DNA of 64,000 bases from Endothia cerciana (Eukaryota > Ascomycota > Sordariomycetes > Diaporthales > Cryphonectriaceae). The notes under the pieces were generated by a model that saw only the letters and a list, made by a program, of their open reading frames with translations, was not told the DNA's origin and searched no databases. The translations under genes were made by a program, and so were the position numbers. Each line of letters opens with the position of its first letter. Position 1 is the stretch's first letter. Shown piece after piece: positions 46,001-55,423 of this stretch. The DNA is taken from positions 372,001 to 436,000 of the forward strand of contig JALRMH010000012.1 of the NCBI GenBank assembly GCA_026119935.1. Direction: 5' to 3'.

Positions 46001-46590
46001 AGGTAGTCGATCACCCGGCCGATGGTCATCCTCATGTTGAAGAGTAGATCATCCGGTGACCGTGCTGGTTCCTTCTCTTTCCCCTTCGGCTGTGCATGCT
46101 CCCACATCGAATGTATCGTGCAAAACATGGGTGTCCGCCACGCTTCGAGGTCGCCACAGTCGCAGCAGCCACTGTTGCCGGGCGAAATGCTTATCCGCAC
46201 CAGATGCCCGGTGTGGTCGGTCGCGTCGAAGCATTTGGCACAAAGACAACAGGTGTCGTCGACGCCGCACGTCTTGCATGAGTAAGTCGCCTCGCCTGCC
46301 TTGAATATGTGCCCACATGCCTTGCCGCGAGCGGCTTCCGTGTATTCGGATCCCTCGACGGCGCCCTGCGCGTCCTTGAGCTTCAGGACCCTGCCCTGGA
46401 CGACGGGGCCGCCATTTGGGAAGAAGAGTTGCAGGTAGTCGTCCCTGCCGCCGGACATGAACAGGAAGAGGTTCTGCAAGAGCAGGTCTTCGACTTCTTT
46501 CGTATATCGGTATTGTTTGCGAGCTGGCAGCTCCATCAGAAACTGACAGAGCTGCAGCTCTTGCGTTGACATCGGTGGTGATGGCTCCAT
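40021..46590 (-). CDS. UBR1: E3 ubiquitin ligase N-recognin Ubr1
   Basis: Recognises destabilising N-terminal residues (N-degrons) and, with the E2 Rad6/Ubc2, ubiquitinates the protein for the proteasome. Two exons (46590..40358 and 40288..40021) give 2166 aa. UBR box at about 91-162, with the full Cys/His set (CGHIFK, CKTCGVDDTCCLCAKCF, HTGHLVRI, GCCDCGDLEAW). A ClpS-like N-domain follows near 250-330 (EYAVILWNDEKHTVDDV). An acidic, Gly/Pro-rich spacer lies near 420-500. The RING-H2 spans about 1367-1512 (CILCQENTDDRR, CGHMMHYSCFKVYF, FVCPLCKALGN). The C-terminal zinc/UBLC module ends SFSHAPYIDKYGETDMGLRH to GGWETI. Joining at 40358/40288 restores this conserved tail. The stop is TGA-CTA with a long open extension (separate entry). 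Confidence 0.96.
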
Positions 46591-47388
46591 GGTTGTGTAT
46601 TCAGGTCATTCTTGAACGTAGGACTCGACGCAACAGCTCGCACGAAACGGTGGCTCGGGAGCTTTTGTAGCTCCGTAATCGCAGTACTGTTGCTCTGTGA
46701 TTCGTGGGTCTTGCAGATTGGAAGGTTTGGCTTTGATGAAGGGGAGACTGGTCGGGAGGTCAACTTGTTTATGTTCGCAAGAGGACCCCTCTGAACCGCC
46801 GCCTGGTCGGGTGTCACAGTGGGGGGGGGGGGGGTGGCGGTCTATCAGTGGCGATTGGAGAACGAGGTGGCCACGAAATTGCACTTACGAGGAATGGGGG
46901 TGATTGGATGCTCCTCAACAAGAAGAACCGATTAGCTTCGTGATTCGATAACAGGCGTAGAAATTGTGACTTTTTTCTTTCTGGTTTGGTTGTTGATTTA
47001 CAGTGGAAAGATGATGGTTGATTCGAGAGGCAGGACACTACTTGTCTCCACGCTCGGTCCAACATGGACTAGCAGTGGCGCACTCCGCAGCTCAAGCTCA
47101 TCGGGCAGCCCCTTCGCTGGGGCTCCTACATATCAGGACCGTCTCAGCCCATACCAGATTTACAAGACATCCGTACACATATGTCCATCCTGTGGAGTCC
47201 CTTATGTGTGCAGCGATTGTCCCGGAGAGGGCGAAGTGTGGGCCTGGTTAGTTGTCATGTTCTTGGATTTTGCATTCCCGTCTATGCAGACCTCTATGCC
47301 GTAGTAGTACACCGTTATCAAGTCCGCTCGGCTCAATTGTATGGTATCAGGAATACCGAGTCCCTCGCCAGCTTCCTTCTCCCTCGTC
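46591..47388. other. Intergenic region between QCR9 and UBR1 with poly(G)
   Basis: About 800 bp upstream of UBR1 (both genes on the minus strand). A run of 14 G at 46821-46834 sits about 230 bp upstream of the UBR1 start. No gene recognised. Confidence 0.45.
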
Positions 47389-47845
47389 TTACTCCTCCTC
47401 CTCCTCCTCCTCGCCGCCCTGGACGTACTTCGACTTGATGTCCTTCCATTGACGCTGTCACCCGGTTAGCATTGCAGCTCACACGCGTTGTCGCCCAAGG
47501 AGTCCGTATTGCCTACCCCCCGGTTCATCTTGTCCCACAGGCTCTGCGAACCAACATCGAAAGCCCTGCCGTATTCATCAGCAAACACGGCCCTGGAGGT
47601 CGTGCTAAGCATCGTCTAGTCGGAGACGTACATCTGGAGGCCGAAGGCGGTGGCGAACACTGCACCCAGCATGGCGAAGTTGTTCCGGAAGAGTACGCTG
47701 CAGGCCACGGTCAGAGCTTCGATTCCATTGTCGTCGGTCGTACGCAGGTGACTTGCTTGTAGAGGGTGGTTTGGCCGGCCTGAATGATGCGCGATTAGCT
47801 CCTGCTGCCCCAGGGAGACCGCCTGAAAACGGAGGGGCATACCAT
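47389..47845 (-). CDS. QCR9: Ubiquinol-cytochrome c reductase (complex III) subunit 9
   Basis: Small single-pass subunit of respiratory complex III in the mitochondrial inner membrane. The 68-aa protein is cut into five exons: 47845..47843 (ATG only), 47779..47757, 47697..47632, 47565..47517 and 47454..47389. Spliced, it reads MAGQTTLYNVLFRNN, then FAMLGAVFATAFGLQMAFD, then SLWDKMNRGRQWKDIKSKYV and an acidic end of six Glu. This matches the family in length and order: short N-terminus, one membrane helix, basic stretch, acidic tail. Every join is in phase. Intron 2 begins GCAAGT instead of GT, so it is a GC-AG intron. It is divergent from PYM (530 bp between start codons). Confidence 0.9.
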
Positions 47846-48375
47846 TTTGTTTAAAGAGGACTGATTGTGGCTTGGGAGGGGGGTGGGCTGGCAGCAAGTG
47901 CTCTTCGTGTTGGTAACTCGTCGGTGAGGATGGGTCGATTTTGGGTGAGGCTTCGAAGACGGATTCGAAATTGGCGACGACATTCCGGCGATTCCCTAAC
48001 CACGAATCGGCCCACTGCTGATTGGTCAAAGCTCCCCCAGAATTATCCCCACTAGCCCGGCACCCTGTACCATAGTACCACAGTGGTAGCCTCACCTTCA
48101 ATCACTCAGACACCCCACCATGACCTTTGGACAACTTCCCTACCTCTCCTCTCATCACGCTCACCAGCGTTGGCGCAGCCGCCTGCTGTCCACAATATAC
48201 CTTGCAAAGATCCAATCTTGTAGAAAGCAAGTGGAACCCCCCATATGGGAAACATATTTTCATCTGTGTCAATACACGAGGCTATCTCACACTCTTGGAA
48301 TCTAAGTCCGGTCTCCCTCATCCTGTCCACTCGAACCTCCACACCCACACATTTGCTTGCTCGACCACCCTCAAG
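47846..48375. promoter_or_regulatory. Divergent promoter region QCR9 / PYM
   Basis: 530 bp containing both promoters and leaders. A clear TATA box is not seen. The PYM side (48120-48375) is pyrimidine-rich, as in many fungal leaders. Confidence 0.4.
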
Positions 48376-49002
48376 ATGTCCGCCCAACCCAGCAATTCCG
48401 GCATCGTGACCGACTCCACTGGTGAGCGCCATATCCCCGAGTCGACTCGCGCCGACGGCTCCGTACGCAAGGCAATCAAGATCCGCCCCGGCTACAAGCC
48501 CCCTGAGGACGCCGAGATCTACAAGAACCGGACGGCTGAGACCTTTCGCAACCGCTACATGGGCGGTGTGATCGGCGCTGAGGCTGCTACATCCGGAGCC
48601 ACCGCCAATGGCACACCCGCATCTTCAACCGCGGCTGCGAACAAGAACGCCAAGCGGCGCGAGGCGCGTAAGAAGGCCAAGGCCGCGGGCGAGAACGGCG
48701 AGGTCGGTGAGGAGGAGGGCAATGATAAGAAGCCCGAAGTACCAAAGACTGCCGAGACTACCGTAGACCCTGATGCTGAGCGCAAGAAGAAGGCTAGGAA
48801 CCTCACCAAAAAGCTCAAGCAGGCCAAGGAGTTGAAGAGCAAGAAGGACGACGGGCAGTCTCTGCTCCCTGAGCAGTTCTCCAAGGTGATCAAGATCAAC
48901 GAGCTCGTCCGTGAGCTGGCTACCCTTGGCTTCGACGCTGAGGGCGAACCCTTTGAGGAGGACGCCAAGGACGAGGACAAGAAGGATGAGGCGCCTGCTT
49001 GA
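48376..49002 (+). CDS. PYM1: Partner of Y14 and Mago (PYM/WIBG), exon-junction-complex disassembly factor
   Basis: Binds the Mago-Y14 pair and strips exon junction complexes from spliced mRNA at the ribosome. Intronless, 208 aa. The Mago-binding N-terminus is clear: SGIVTDSTGERHIPESTRAD, GSVRKAIKIRPGYKPPEDAE and IYKNRT. The middle is Lys/Ala-rich (KNAKRREARKKAKAAGE). The C-terminal coiled segment (KARNLTKKLKQAKELKSKK) precedes LLPEQFSKVIKINELVRELATLGFD, the ribosome-facing part in animal PYM. The start at 48376 is the first ATG of the frame and gives the usual MS-x-GI pattern. Presence of PYM implies an active exon junction complex here, in keeping with intron-split genes. Confidence 0.92.
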   Translation: MSAQPSNSGIVTDSTGERHIPESTRADGSVRKAIKIRPGYKPPEDAEIYKNRTAETFRNRYMGGVIGAEAATSGATANGTPASSTAAANKNAKRREARKKAKAAGENGEVGEEEGNDKKPEVPKTAETTVDPDAERKKKARNLTKKLKQAKELKSKKDDGQSLLPEQFSKVIKINELVRELATLGFDAEGEPFEEDAKDEDKKDEAPA

Positions 49003-50183
49003 ATGGAACATCTCAATATGAGATGTCCGACTTACAAAGCCTAGCTAGAGGTCCAATTTTGAGGGACACCCTCACTTTACAGCCGCCATCCTTTTACAGA
49101 GGACAAGCAGTGGTCCAGCTTTGCACTGTCCCGAGACTTCGACAAAACCAGGATTGATTACTTCCTCGCCAAGAGTCTTGGCCTTGGGGCTTCGGCTGCT
49201 GCTGAGAGCTCGAGAGGCTGGGGACGGTAGTATCGCTACGGGCCATGCAACGGCCTGCAACAAGATTGGCTGCCTTGGACGTTTGAACAGGCTACAACCA
49301 AGTTCAAACCTGTTCTGCCTTCGAACGACCTTTGGAGTGTCTGGCCAAAGACATGGGGGGAATGGCCGAAGACCAATGAGCGAGCCAGTGCAACCCAGGG
49401 AGTTATGGCACTCATGACCCAGATGTTGTTCTCTTGGATTGTTGGGGGCGTCAATGATGCCAGAGCAAGCTTGTCGCTCGGGCAAAATCAAAACTTGATC
49501 CACTTTAGAGTCTGTATGATTTGCAGCGAGGATACTCTCGCCTGCGTGAGATGAGATGATGCTATAAACCGTCTAAGGACGCGAGATCTAAGCCGTCCAT
49601 CCACCAGTCACTTCTATACAAGTTGCGACCACGGACTTGGACGAAGTCGTGTAGTGAATGCAGTGGACATTGTATGTGGAGTATCAAGTGCAGTGCCACC
49701 GACTTGATATCACAAAATGAGTCTCACAGGGAGACGAAAAATAGTAAGACGAGCAGGCCCGTCTATGGAGCCTGCCTAGATCGCCGATTTTATGCTCAAC
49801 CTCTTGATCATCGATATACATTGGGATTGTTGATCATCATCCCTTTTGGAGTGGTGTTTCAGATGCCAACGCCGTACCATTCCCGTTTCCTAATTGAGAA
49901 GTGGCTCTCTCAAATCTTCCCAAGCTTTCTCTCCGGGACCCGTCCAGCCCAAGGTATTTGTACAGGGTTTCAATATGTGGTGACACGGCCAGGCCGCCGG
50001 CAAAAAGCGGCGTGCGAAATTTCCATAGCCTAGAGATGAGAACGTGATTGGGGTTGTGCGCGAGAGCAACGAAGTAGGGCGAGTGCCCATGTTGGACGAT
50101 GTGCAGGGAGAACGATCTGCGCCCCTCAGGACCAGCTGTCGCAGTGATCTCAGGGAGGAGAGCAGAGCATCAGACTCATTCGC
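49003..50183. other. Convergent intergenic region
   Basis: About 1.2 kb between the stops of PYM and TIM44. The short frames on both strands resemble nothing known. No repeats noticed. Confidence 0.45.
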
Positions 50184-51894
50184 TCAGATATACTCCCTCG
50201 CGCTCTTCTGCATCTCAATCAATCGCCAACCTCTTGTCTCGGGGTTGTTCACATCGTCTGGCGTCCTCGTGATACCAATGGCGTATGTGACCAGTTGGAC
50301 CTTGTCCTCCATCCCAGCAGCGAGCTCATTCGTCTTTGCGTTTCGGTAGACATGCACCTCCTGTGTCCTGGCGGTGATGATGAAAACGGGAATCTCGCCA
50401 GGTTCCAGCATTCTAGCTTTGAGAATATCCACGTGTCTGATGTCGAGGATACGGCCGTCCGACTTAAGTCCAGCTTGCAAATACTGCTTTGTGAGGGCCT
50501 CGTAAACAGAGTATTGTGCCTCGGACAGCCAAAGCTTCAGAGTCTCCACGTCGCCCTTCACGTAGGCGTCGAGAACCTCGGGTAGTATGTACTCGCGCAG
50601 CTCGCGCAGGAATGGCTCGACCTGGAAAGCGGGATCCATAGATCGGAACTTCTTGATGACCATGGCGGTCTCGTTCTCAGCAAAGAATCCCGCCACGCGG
50701 TCAGTAATGCTGCGGGCGGTGAGGATGAGCGGGTTTTCGGACTCATTGTATACGTCCTTCATTCCAAAGACGCCCTGGACGAACTTGTTCGAGTCCTTGA
50801 AGTTTTTCCATGCCTCCTTCCATTGCGCGTCCTTGTGAACGGTGATGTTGGTGCCAGCGCTGTGAACAGCAAAGGATTAGACATTAGGACTGAGCTCAAC
50901 CGAGAAGCAGTGGTAATGAACGTCCAACATACTTTGGGTCTTCCTCGATCACCTCGGGCCTGTGGCCCCCGTTCAGCTGCTCACGCAGCTCTCTCTGTCT
51001 CCTCCGCTCCTCCTTGTCCACCCATCCACCGTACCGCGAGCTGCTCCCGTCATCAATGACGCTCTTCACGCTCTTGTAAGCCTCGGTATCCCGGATCGGC
51101 TTGGTTGTCTTATCAATGACTTCGCCTGTGGCATTTGCCGCCTTGCGGACGCCCTTGACCACTGAGGTGTCCCACGTCCACGCCGCACCCTTGCCCACTG
51201 CGCCAGCTGTGTTCTTCAGGACCCTGCCTGCGGTTGAGGACACAGCACCCGTGGTCTTCTCGTATGCTTCGCGCGCTCGTCGGACGGACTCGCTCTCCAC
51301 GAAATCGGTTGCGCCCTGAGCCAGCTGCTTCGTCGAGTCGTTCCACTCCTTGGACGCCTTGAACTCGGTCTGCATGGTCTCCATGAACACCTGCCATGGC
51401 GTCTTGTCGCCGTGGGGTGGTGGTGGCGGTAGATCTTCCTTCTTTTCCTCCTTCCTCTCGCCTTCACCCTCCTCACCCTCAGCCTTCTTCTCGCTGGACT
51501 CTTCTTGAGGATCCTCTTGTTTCTTAGCCTGGTCCTCCTCTGCAGTGGCTTCTGTCTTCGCCGACTCCGTTTGCGCCTTGTTTTCGGGTTTGGTTTCTGA
51601 CTTTACATCTTGTCGGTTTTGAGAGGTGATGTGAAAAGCACGCGATCGGGGCGCAATTGCTGGCCATATCGTAGAGGGGAGGAATTGCGAACGCAGGAGT
51701 GGTAGTTGTGCGGTTTCGTTGTAGGAAGGTGATACCATAGACGATTCATGGCTTGGCGACGCCAGGCGACTCGATGTTAACCTCCGAAAAGCTGGCGATC
51801 TGCAATACGGGTGTGCGGATACGTTCAGAGCAGAGACTCTAGAGGTCGAGGTGGGAGGAAGAGTCCTCGAGACGGGTCTGAAAGAACTCATCAT
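50184..51894 (-). CDS. TIM44: Mitochondrial import inner membrane translocase subunit Tim44
   Basis: Matrix-side scaffold that recruits mtHsp70 to the TIM23 channel to pull preproteins in. Two exons (51894..50933 and 50859..50184) give 545 aa. The N-terminus is rich in Arg/Ser with no acidic residues, as expected for a presequence, and an FHITSQNRQ cleavage-like region lies near residue 90. A Glu/Lys-rich charged stretch is followed by the J-partner region (TPWQVFMETMQTEFKASKEWN). The second exon holds the Tim44 C-terminal domain (FKDSNKFVQGVFGMKDVYNE, RMLEPGEIPVFIITARTQEV, GWRLIEMQKSAREYI). Two adjacent ATGs at 51894 and 51891. It shares a 335 bp divergent promoter with the uS11m gene. Confidence 0.95.
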
Positions 51895-52229
51895 AGGTTA
51901 GGATGAAGACGCGCACCTCCCGGGGAAGAGTGTAACTCTTGGAGTTGGTGGCGGAAGAGTAGGTAATGATGGTAGAAGCAGGAAGGCGGACTTCGAAAAT
52001 TTGGGAGATGCAACGGTAGTTTTGCTGGGCTGCTGCGGGCTAGAATCGGAGCTTTTGGGGGCAGGCAAAAGCGGCAGGCCGGGGAGTGGCATGTGGCAGG
52101 TGGCAGGGGTGCCTGCTTGCGCTGAGTGGAAGTGAACTTGAGCTCTGATCGAACTTGAAAGTCTCCAGAAATTTTCCAGGCTCGTCGCCGGACGAACGAG
52201 ACGACGACCACACAGCCCACCAGCCCCAG
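51895..52229. promoter_or_regulatory. Compact divergent promoter TIM44 / mitochondrial uS11
   Basis: Only 335 bp separates the start codons of two nuclear genes for mitochondrial proteins. Minus-strand pyrimidine/purine bias is strong near 51900-52130. No TATA box is seen. Confidence 0.5.
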
Positions 52230-53024
52230 ATGAGCCGGTCAACAGCAGGCCGCCAATTGGCGAGGACACTATTCTCGAACGTGTCACAGTCCTCGTCAAC
52301 GCAATCACGATGCGCCCCCACACCATTCACCCACCCCTTCTCGAGCTCGAGTACCCAACTCGACGACGGCGGTAAATTGAAACGGGAGAACCTGCTATCA
52401 AGTGTCATGGGCCGTATACGCAACAGCCCGGATCAACCACCACCCTCCTCTTCCTCATCCGCGGCAGCGCGCTCTCCGCCGGCAAAGTCAGAGAACATGT
52501 GGAAGCTCTCGCAGAGAGTACCTTCTGCCAACCTAGCAATCGGCCGCGCCACCAACGACACGCGGTTCGTTGACTCGTCGCTACTTGATCTCGATCCATC
52601 AAAAGGCCCTGACGATCTGTCAAGTGGCGATGCGATGACTGAGCGGGTCACGGAGCCATACCACTTCCACGTCTACAGCCACAAGCACAACTGCCACGTG
52701 ACGGTCACCAAGCCGGACCGCAACGCTATCGTGTCGCTATCTTGCGGGAATCTGGGATTCAAGAAGAGCCAGAGGAAGACCTACGACTCGGCGTATCAGC
52801 TGGGTGCGTATGTCATTGATAAGCTGCAGCAGGCCGGCTGGCACAATAAAATTGACAAGATGGAGGTGTCGTTGAGAGGATTCGGACCGGGCAGAGAGGC
52901 GGTGACGAAGGTTTTGCTGGGCACCGAGGGGAAACTATTGAGAGACAAGATCGTGAAGGTGTCCGATTCAACCAGGTTGAAGTTTGGCGGTACAAGGAGT
53001 AAGAAGCCAAGGCGTCTGGGTTAA
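52230..53024 (+). CDS. MRPS18: Mitochondrial small ribosomal subunit protein uS11m
   Basis: Component of the mitoribosome small-subunit platform, homologous to bacterial S11. Intronless, 264 aa. The first ~130 residues are Ser/Pro/Arg-rich and contain the presequence and a fungal extension. The conserved S11 core begins at YHFHVYSHKHNCHVTVTKPD and continues with NAIVSLSCGNLGFKKSQRK, YDSAYQLGAYVIDKL, EVSLRGFGPGREAVTKVLLG and the C-terminal VSDSTRLKFGGTRSKKPRR. The start 52230 is the first ATG of the frame. Yeast MRPS18 is the equivalent gene. Confidence 0.93.
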   Translation: MSRSTAGRQLARTLFSNVSQSSSTQSRCAPTPFTHPFSSSSTQLDDGGKLKRENLLSSVMGRIRNSPDQPPPSSSSSAAARSPPAKSENMWKLSQRVPSANLAIGRATNDTRFVDSSLLDLDPSKGPDDLSSGDAMTERVTEPYHFHVYSHKHNCHVTVTKPDRNAIVSLSCGNLGFKKSQRKTYDSAYQLGAYVIDKLQQAGWHNKIDKMEVSLRGFGPGREAVTKVLLGTEGKLLRDKIVKVSDSTRLKFGGTRSKKPRRLG

Positions 53025-53512
53025 GGCATTTGCGGGAGTAATTGAGGACTTGCCACTATTGAAAAGCCTCCTGAAGCACAAATCGCAATGTAGAGGCGTC
53101 ATGTTCACAGTGGCTCTATATCAAGGGACTGGCAGGCTGGTTGGAGACAGTGGGATCGATGGCCCAAGTCTATAAAGCTGGGGCTTTGGATTCATGGTCT
53201 TGATCTCTGGGCCTCTTTCACCAGGATGCATACCGAAATCAGTCTATGCCGTTTACTGTATATGAGCACCACCAAAAGAATAAAAAAAAATAAAATTCAA
53301 AGCACTCGAAATGATCTCGAATATCTGGTATTCAATGCCATCAGGTCTCTGATTGCAATAAAGCCTTAGTATTTGTACGAGCCCCTCTGAAAGTGAGCAG
53401 TCCCATTCAGACCCCCACCAAGAATTCTGCTGGGATCTTAGTTCCTCGTTTACAGCACCTCGTACCAACTTTCCTCCCCTCATCAACCTCCCACGCGACG
53501 ACGCAGGTGCCT
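53025..53512. other. Intergenic region between uS11m and BCS1
   Basis: About 490 bp, tandem orientation. An A-rich stretch lies near 53275-53300. Likely 3' UTR of uS11m plus the BCS1 promoter. Confidence 0.45.
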
Positions 53513-54886
53513 ATGGATCCCGCCGCGCAGTCCAAATCCCCCCTGATGGACTTAAACTTCAACTCAGTCCTCGAATCTCCCGTCTTCGCCGGTGGCCTGG
53601 GCCTCGCAGCCCTCGGCAGCGCCGCGGCCCTTGCGCGCCGCGGTGCGATCCACGGTGCACAGCTCCTCCGGCGCCAGCTCCTCATCAACGTCGAGATCTC
53701 CAAGACCGACCCCTCATACCCTTGGGTCCTGGGCTACCTCTCGCGCCCCCGCGACAGCCCCGGTCTCCTCGCCTCGCGCCTCACGCGCATCCGCCAGCTC
53801 TCCGTGAAAACCACGACCCGCTCTGCCGCGCCGGGGAGAAATGCCAGCGATGTCGGGCCCATGCACGCGCACTTTGCGCTGGTCCCGGGGTATGGATCGC
53901 ATGTCATCCGACATGCACCGGGCGTCTATGTGATGGTACAGAGGGAGAAGTCGTCAACGGCCGAGATGTCGACCGGCGAGCCGCACGAGACGATGACGCT
54001 GACGACGCTCTGGGCGCATCGGCATGTGTTCGAGGAGATATTTGGGGATGCGCACTCCATGATGGCGAGGGCGACGGAGGGCAAGACGGTGGTGTATACG
54101 GTCCGTGGGTTTGACTGGGTGCAGCTGGGGGAGCCGCGGCGCAAGAGGCCGCTGGGGAGCGTGGTCCTTGATGAAGGCGTCAAGGAGGGCATAGTGGCGG
54201 ATGTAAAGGATTTCATTGCGAGGCAGGAGTGGTATGCTGAGCGAGGCATACCGTACCGGAGGGGCTACCTGCTGTTCGGACCGCCCGGTGGGGGGAAGTC
54301 CAGCTTCATACATGCGCTGGCTGGCGAGTTGAACTTTGCTATTGCGACCATCAACCTGAGCGAGCGAGGCATGGCGGATGACAAGCTGGCAATGATGATG
54401 CAGAAGCTACCAGCACGGACTATAGTCCTGCTGGAGGACGCAGACGCTGCTTTCGTCAACAGGAAGCAGAAGGATTCTGATGGCTACAGTGGCTCTACGG
54501 TCACTTTCTCTGGCCTCCTGAATGCGCTGGACGGCTTGTCGGCTGGAGAAGAGAGGATAGCATTCCTCACCACAAACCACATCGAGAGGCTGGACCCGGC
54601 GTTGATACGGCCAGGACGAGTAGACATGATCGTCCGGGTAGGCGAGGCGACGAGATATCAGGCAGGTGAGATGTTCGACCGCTTCTACGGAGACGTCGAC
54701 AAAGACGGAAATGGGAAGCAACGCTTCCTAGAGAAGCTCGACCATATGGGCCTCTTTGATGAGAAGACGCCCAGACGCACGAGTACAGCAGCCATCCAGG
54801 GGATATTCCTCTTCAACAAGAACGACATGGAGGGCGCCATTGCTATGGCAGAAGTGCTCGGTCAGGCGACACCGACAGGCAGCTGA
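53513..54886 (+). CDS. BCS1: Mitochondrial chaperone BCS1 (AAA ATPase for Rieske protein assembly)
   Basis: Moves the folded Rieske iron-sulfur protein across the inner membrane into complex III. Intronless, 457 aa. The N-terminal membrane segment lies near residues 22-42 (VFAGGLGLAALGSAAALARR), followed by the internal targeting region and the BCS1-specific domain (LLINVEISKTDPSYPWVLGYL, HFALVPGYGSHVI). AAA motifs: YRRGYLLFGPPGGGKSSFI (Walker A about 255), TIVLLEDADAAF (Walker B about 303), AFLTTNHIERLDPALIRPGR. The start is the first ATG of the frame. With QCR9 6 kb away, two complex III biogenesis genes lie in one segment. Confidence 0.94.
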   Translation: MDPAAQSKSPLMDLNFNSVLESPVFAGGLGLAALGSAAALARRGAIHGAQLLRRQLLINVEISKTDPSYPWVLGYLSRPRDSPGLLASRLTRIRQLSVKTTTRSAAPGRNASDVGPMHAHFALVPGYGSHVIRHAPGVYVMVQREKSSTAEMSTGEPHETMTLTTLWAHRHVFEEIFGDAHSMMARATEGKTVVYTVRGFDWVQLGEPRRKRPLGSVVLDEGVKEGIVADVKDFIARQEWYAERGIPYRRGYLLFGPPGGGKSSFIHALAGELNFAIATINLSERGMADDKLAMMMQKLPARTIVLLEDADAAFVNRKQKDSDGYSGSTVTFSGLLNALDGLSAGEERIAFLTTNHIERLDPALIRPGRVDMIVRVGEATRYQAGEMFDRFYGDVDKDGNGKQRFLEKLDHMGLFDEKTPRRTSTAAIQGIFLFNKNDMEGAIAMAEVLGQATPTGS

Positions 54887-55423
54887 TCCACTGCTGTCAA
54901 GGTGTCTCGTTATCGCTGGTGTATAATCCAGGAAGCAAGTGGCGAACTAGGGTACAATTATTGTGTAGGTTCGCAGGCCAATGATACCCTCCTCCCATGA
55001 TCTGTCGAGCTAGTAAATCAAACAACACATGAAGCATACAGGTAGAATATTTTGCAACATTGGATTGAGACTGTTGGTGTTGTTGCAATGTCGCTTGGTT
55101 GCTCGAGCACTTGAAGGCACGGGTCTGCGCCAAGCAAGGCAGCAGCCCGGCTGCCTTTTCAATTTCCCACCCCTTCCCTTCTCCAAACAGTCGTGCGTTC
55201 AACAATACATGAAATAACGCTCGGAATACCGTGCCATCAAAACTTCTGACAGACCAATTACAAACTGCAGGGAGCCTCTCAGATCTCATCTAAGTGCATT
55301 TCTTGTACCACTTCAAGACAGCTCTCCGCCGTAACCGCTACAAGATCAGTTGCATCGGTCAGACATCATCCAACAAACGAGCATCACGAAACGGACAAGA
55401 CGACAGATATTATCACTTCAGTG
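54887..55423. other. Intergenic region between BCS1 and the PARG-like gene
   Basis: About 540 bp, tandem orientation. Nothing recognised beyond probable UTRs. Confidence 0.45.
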
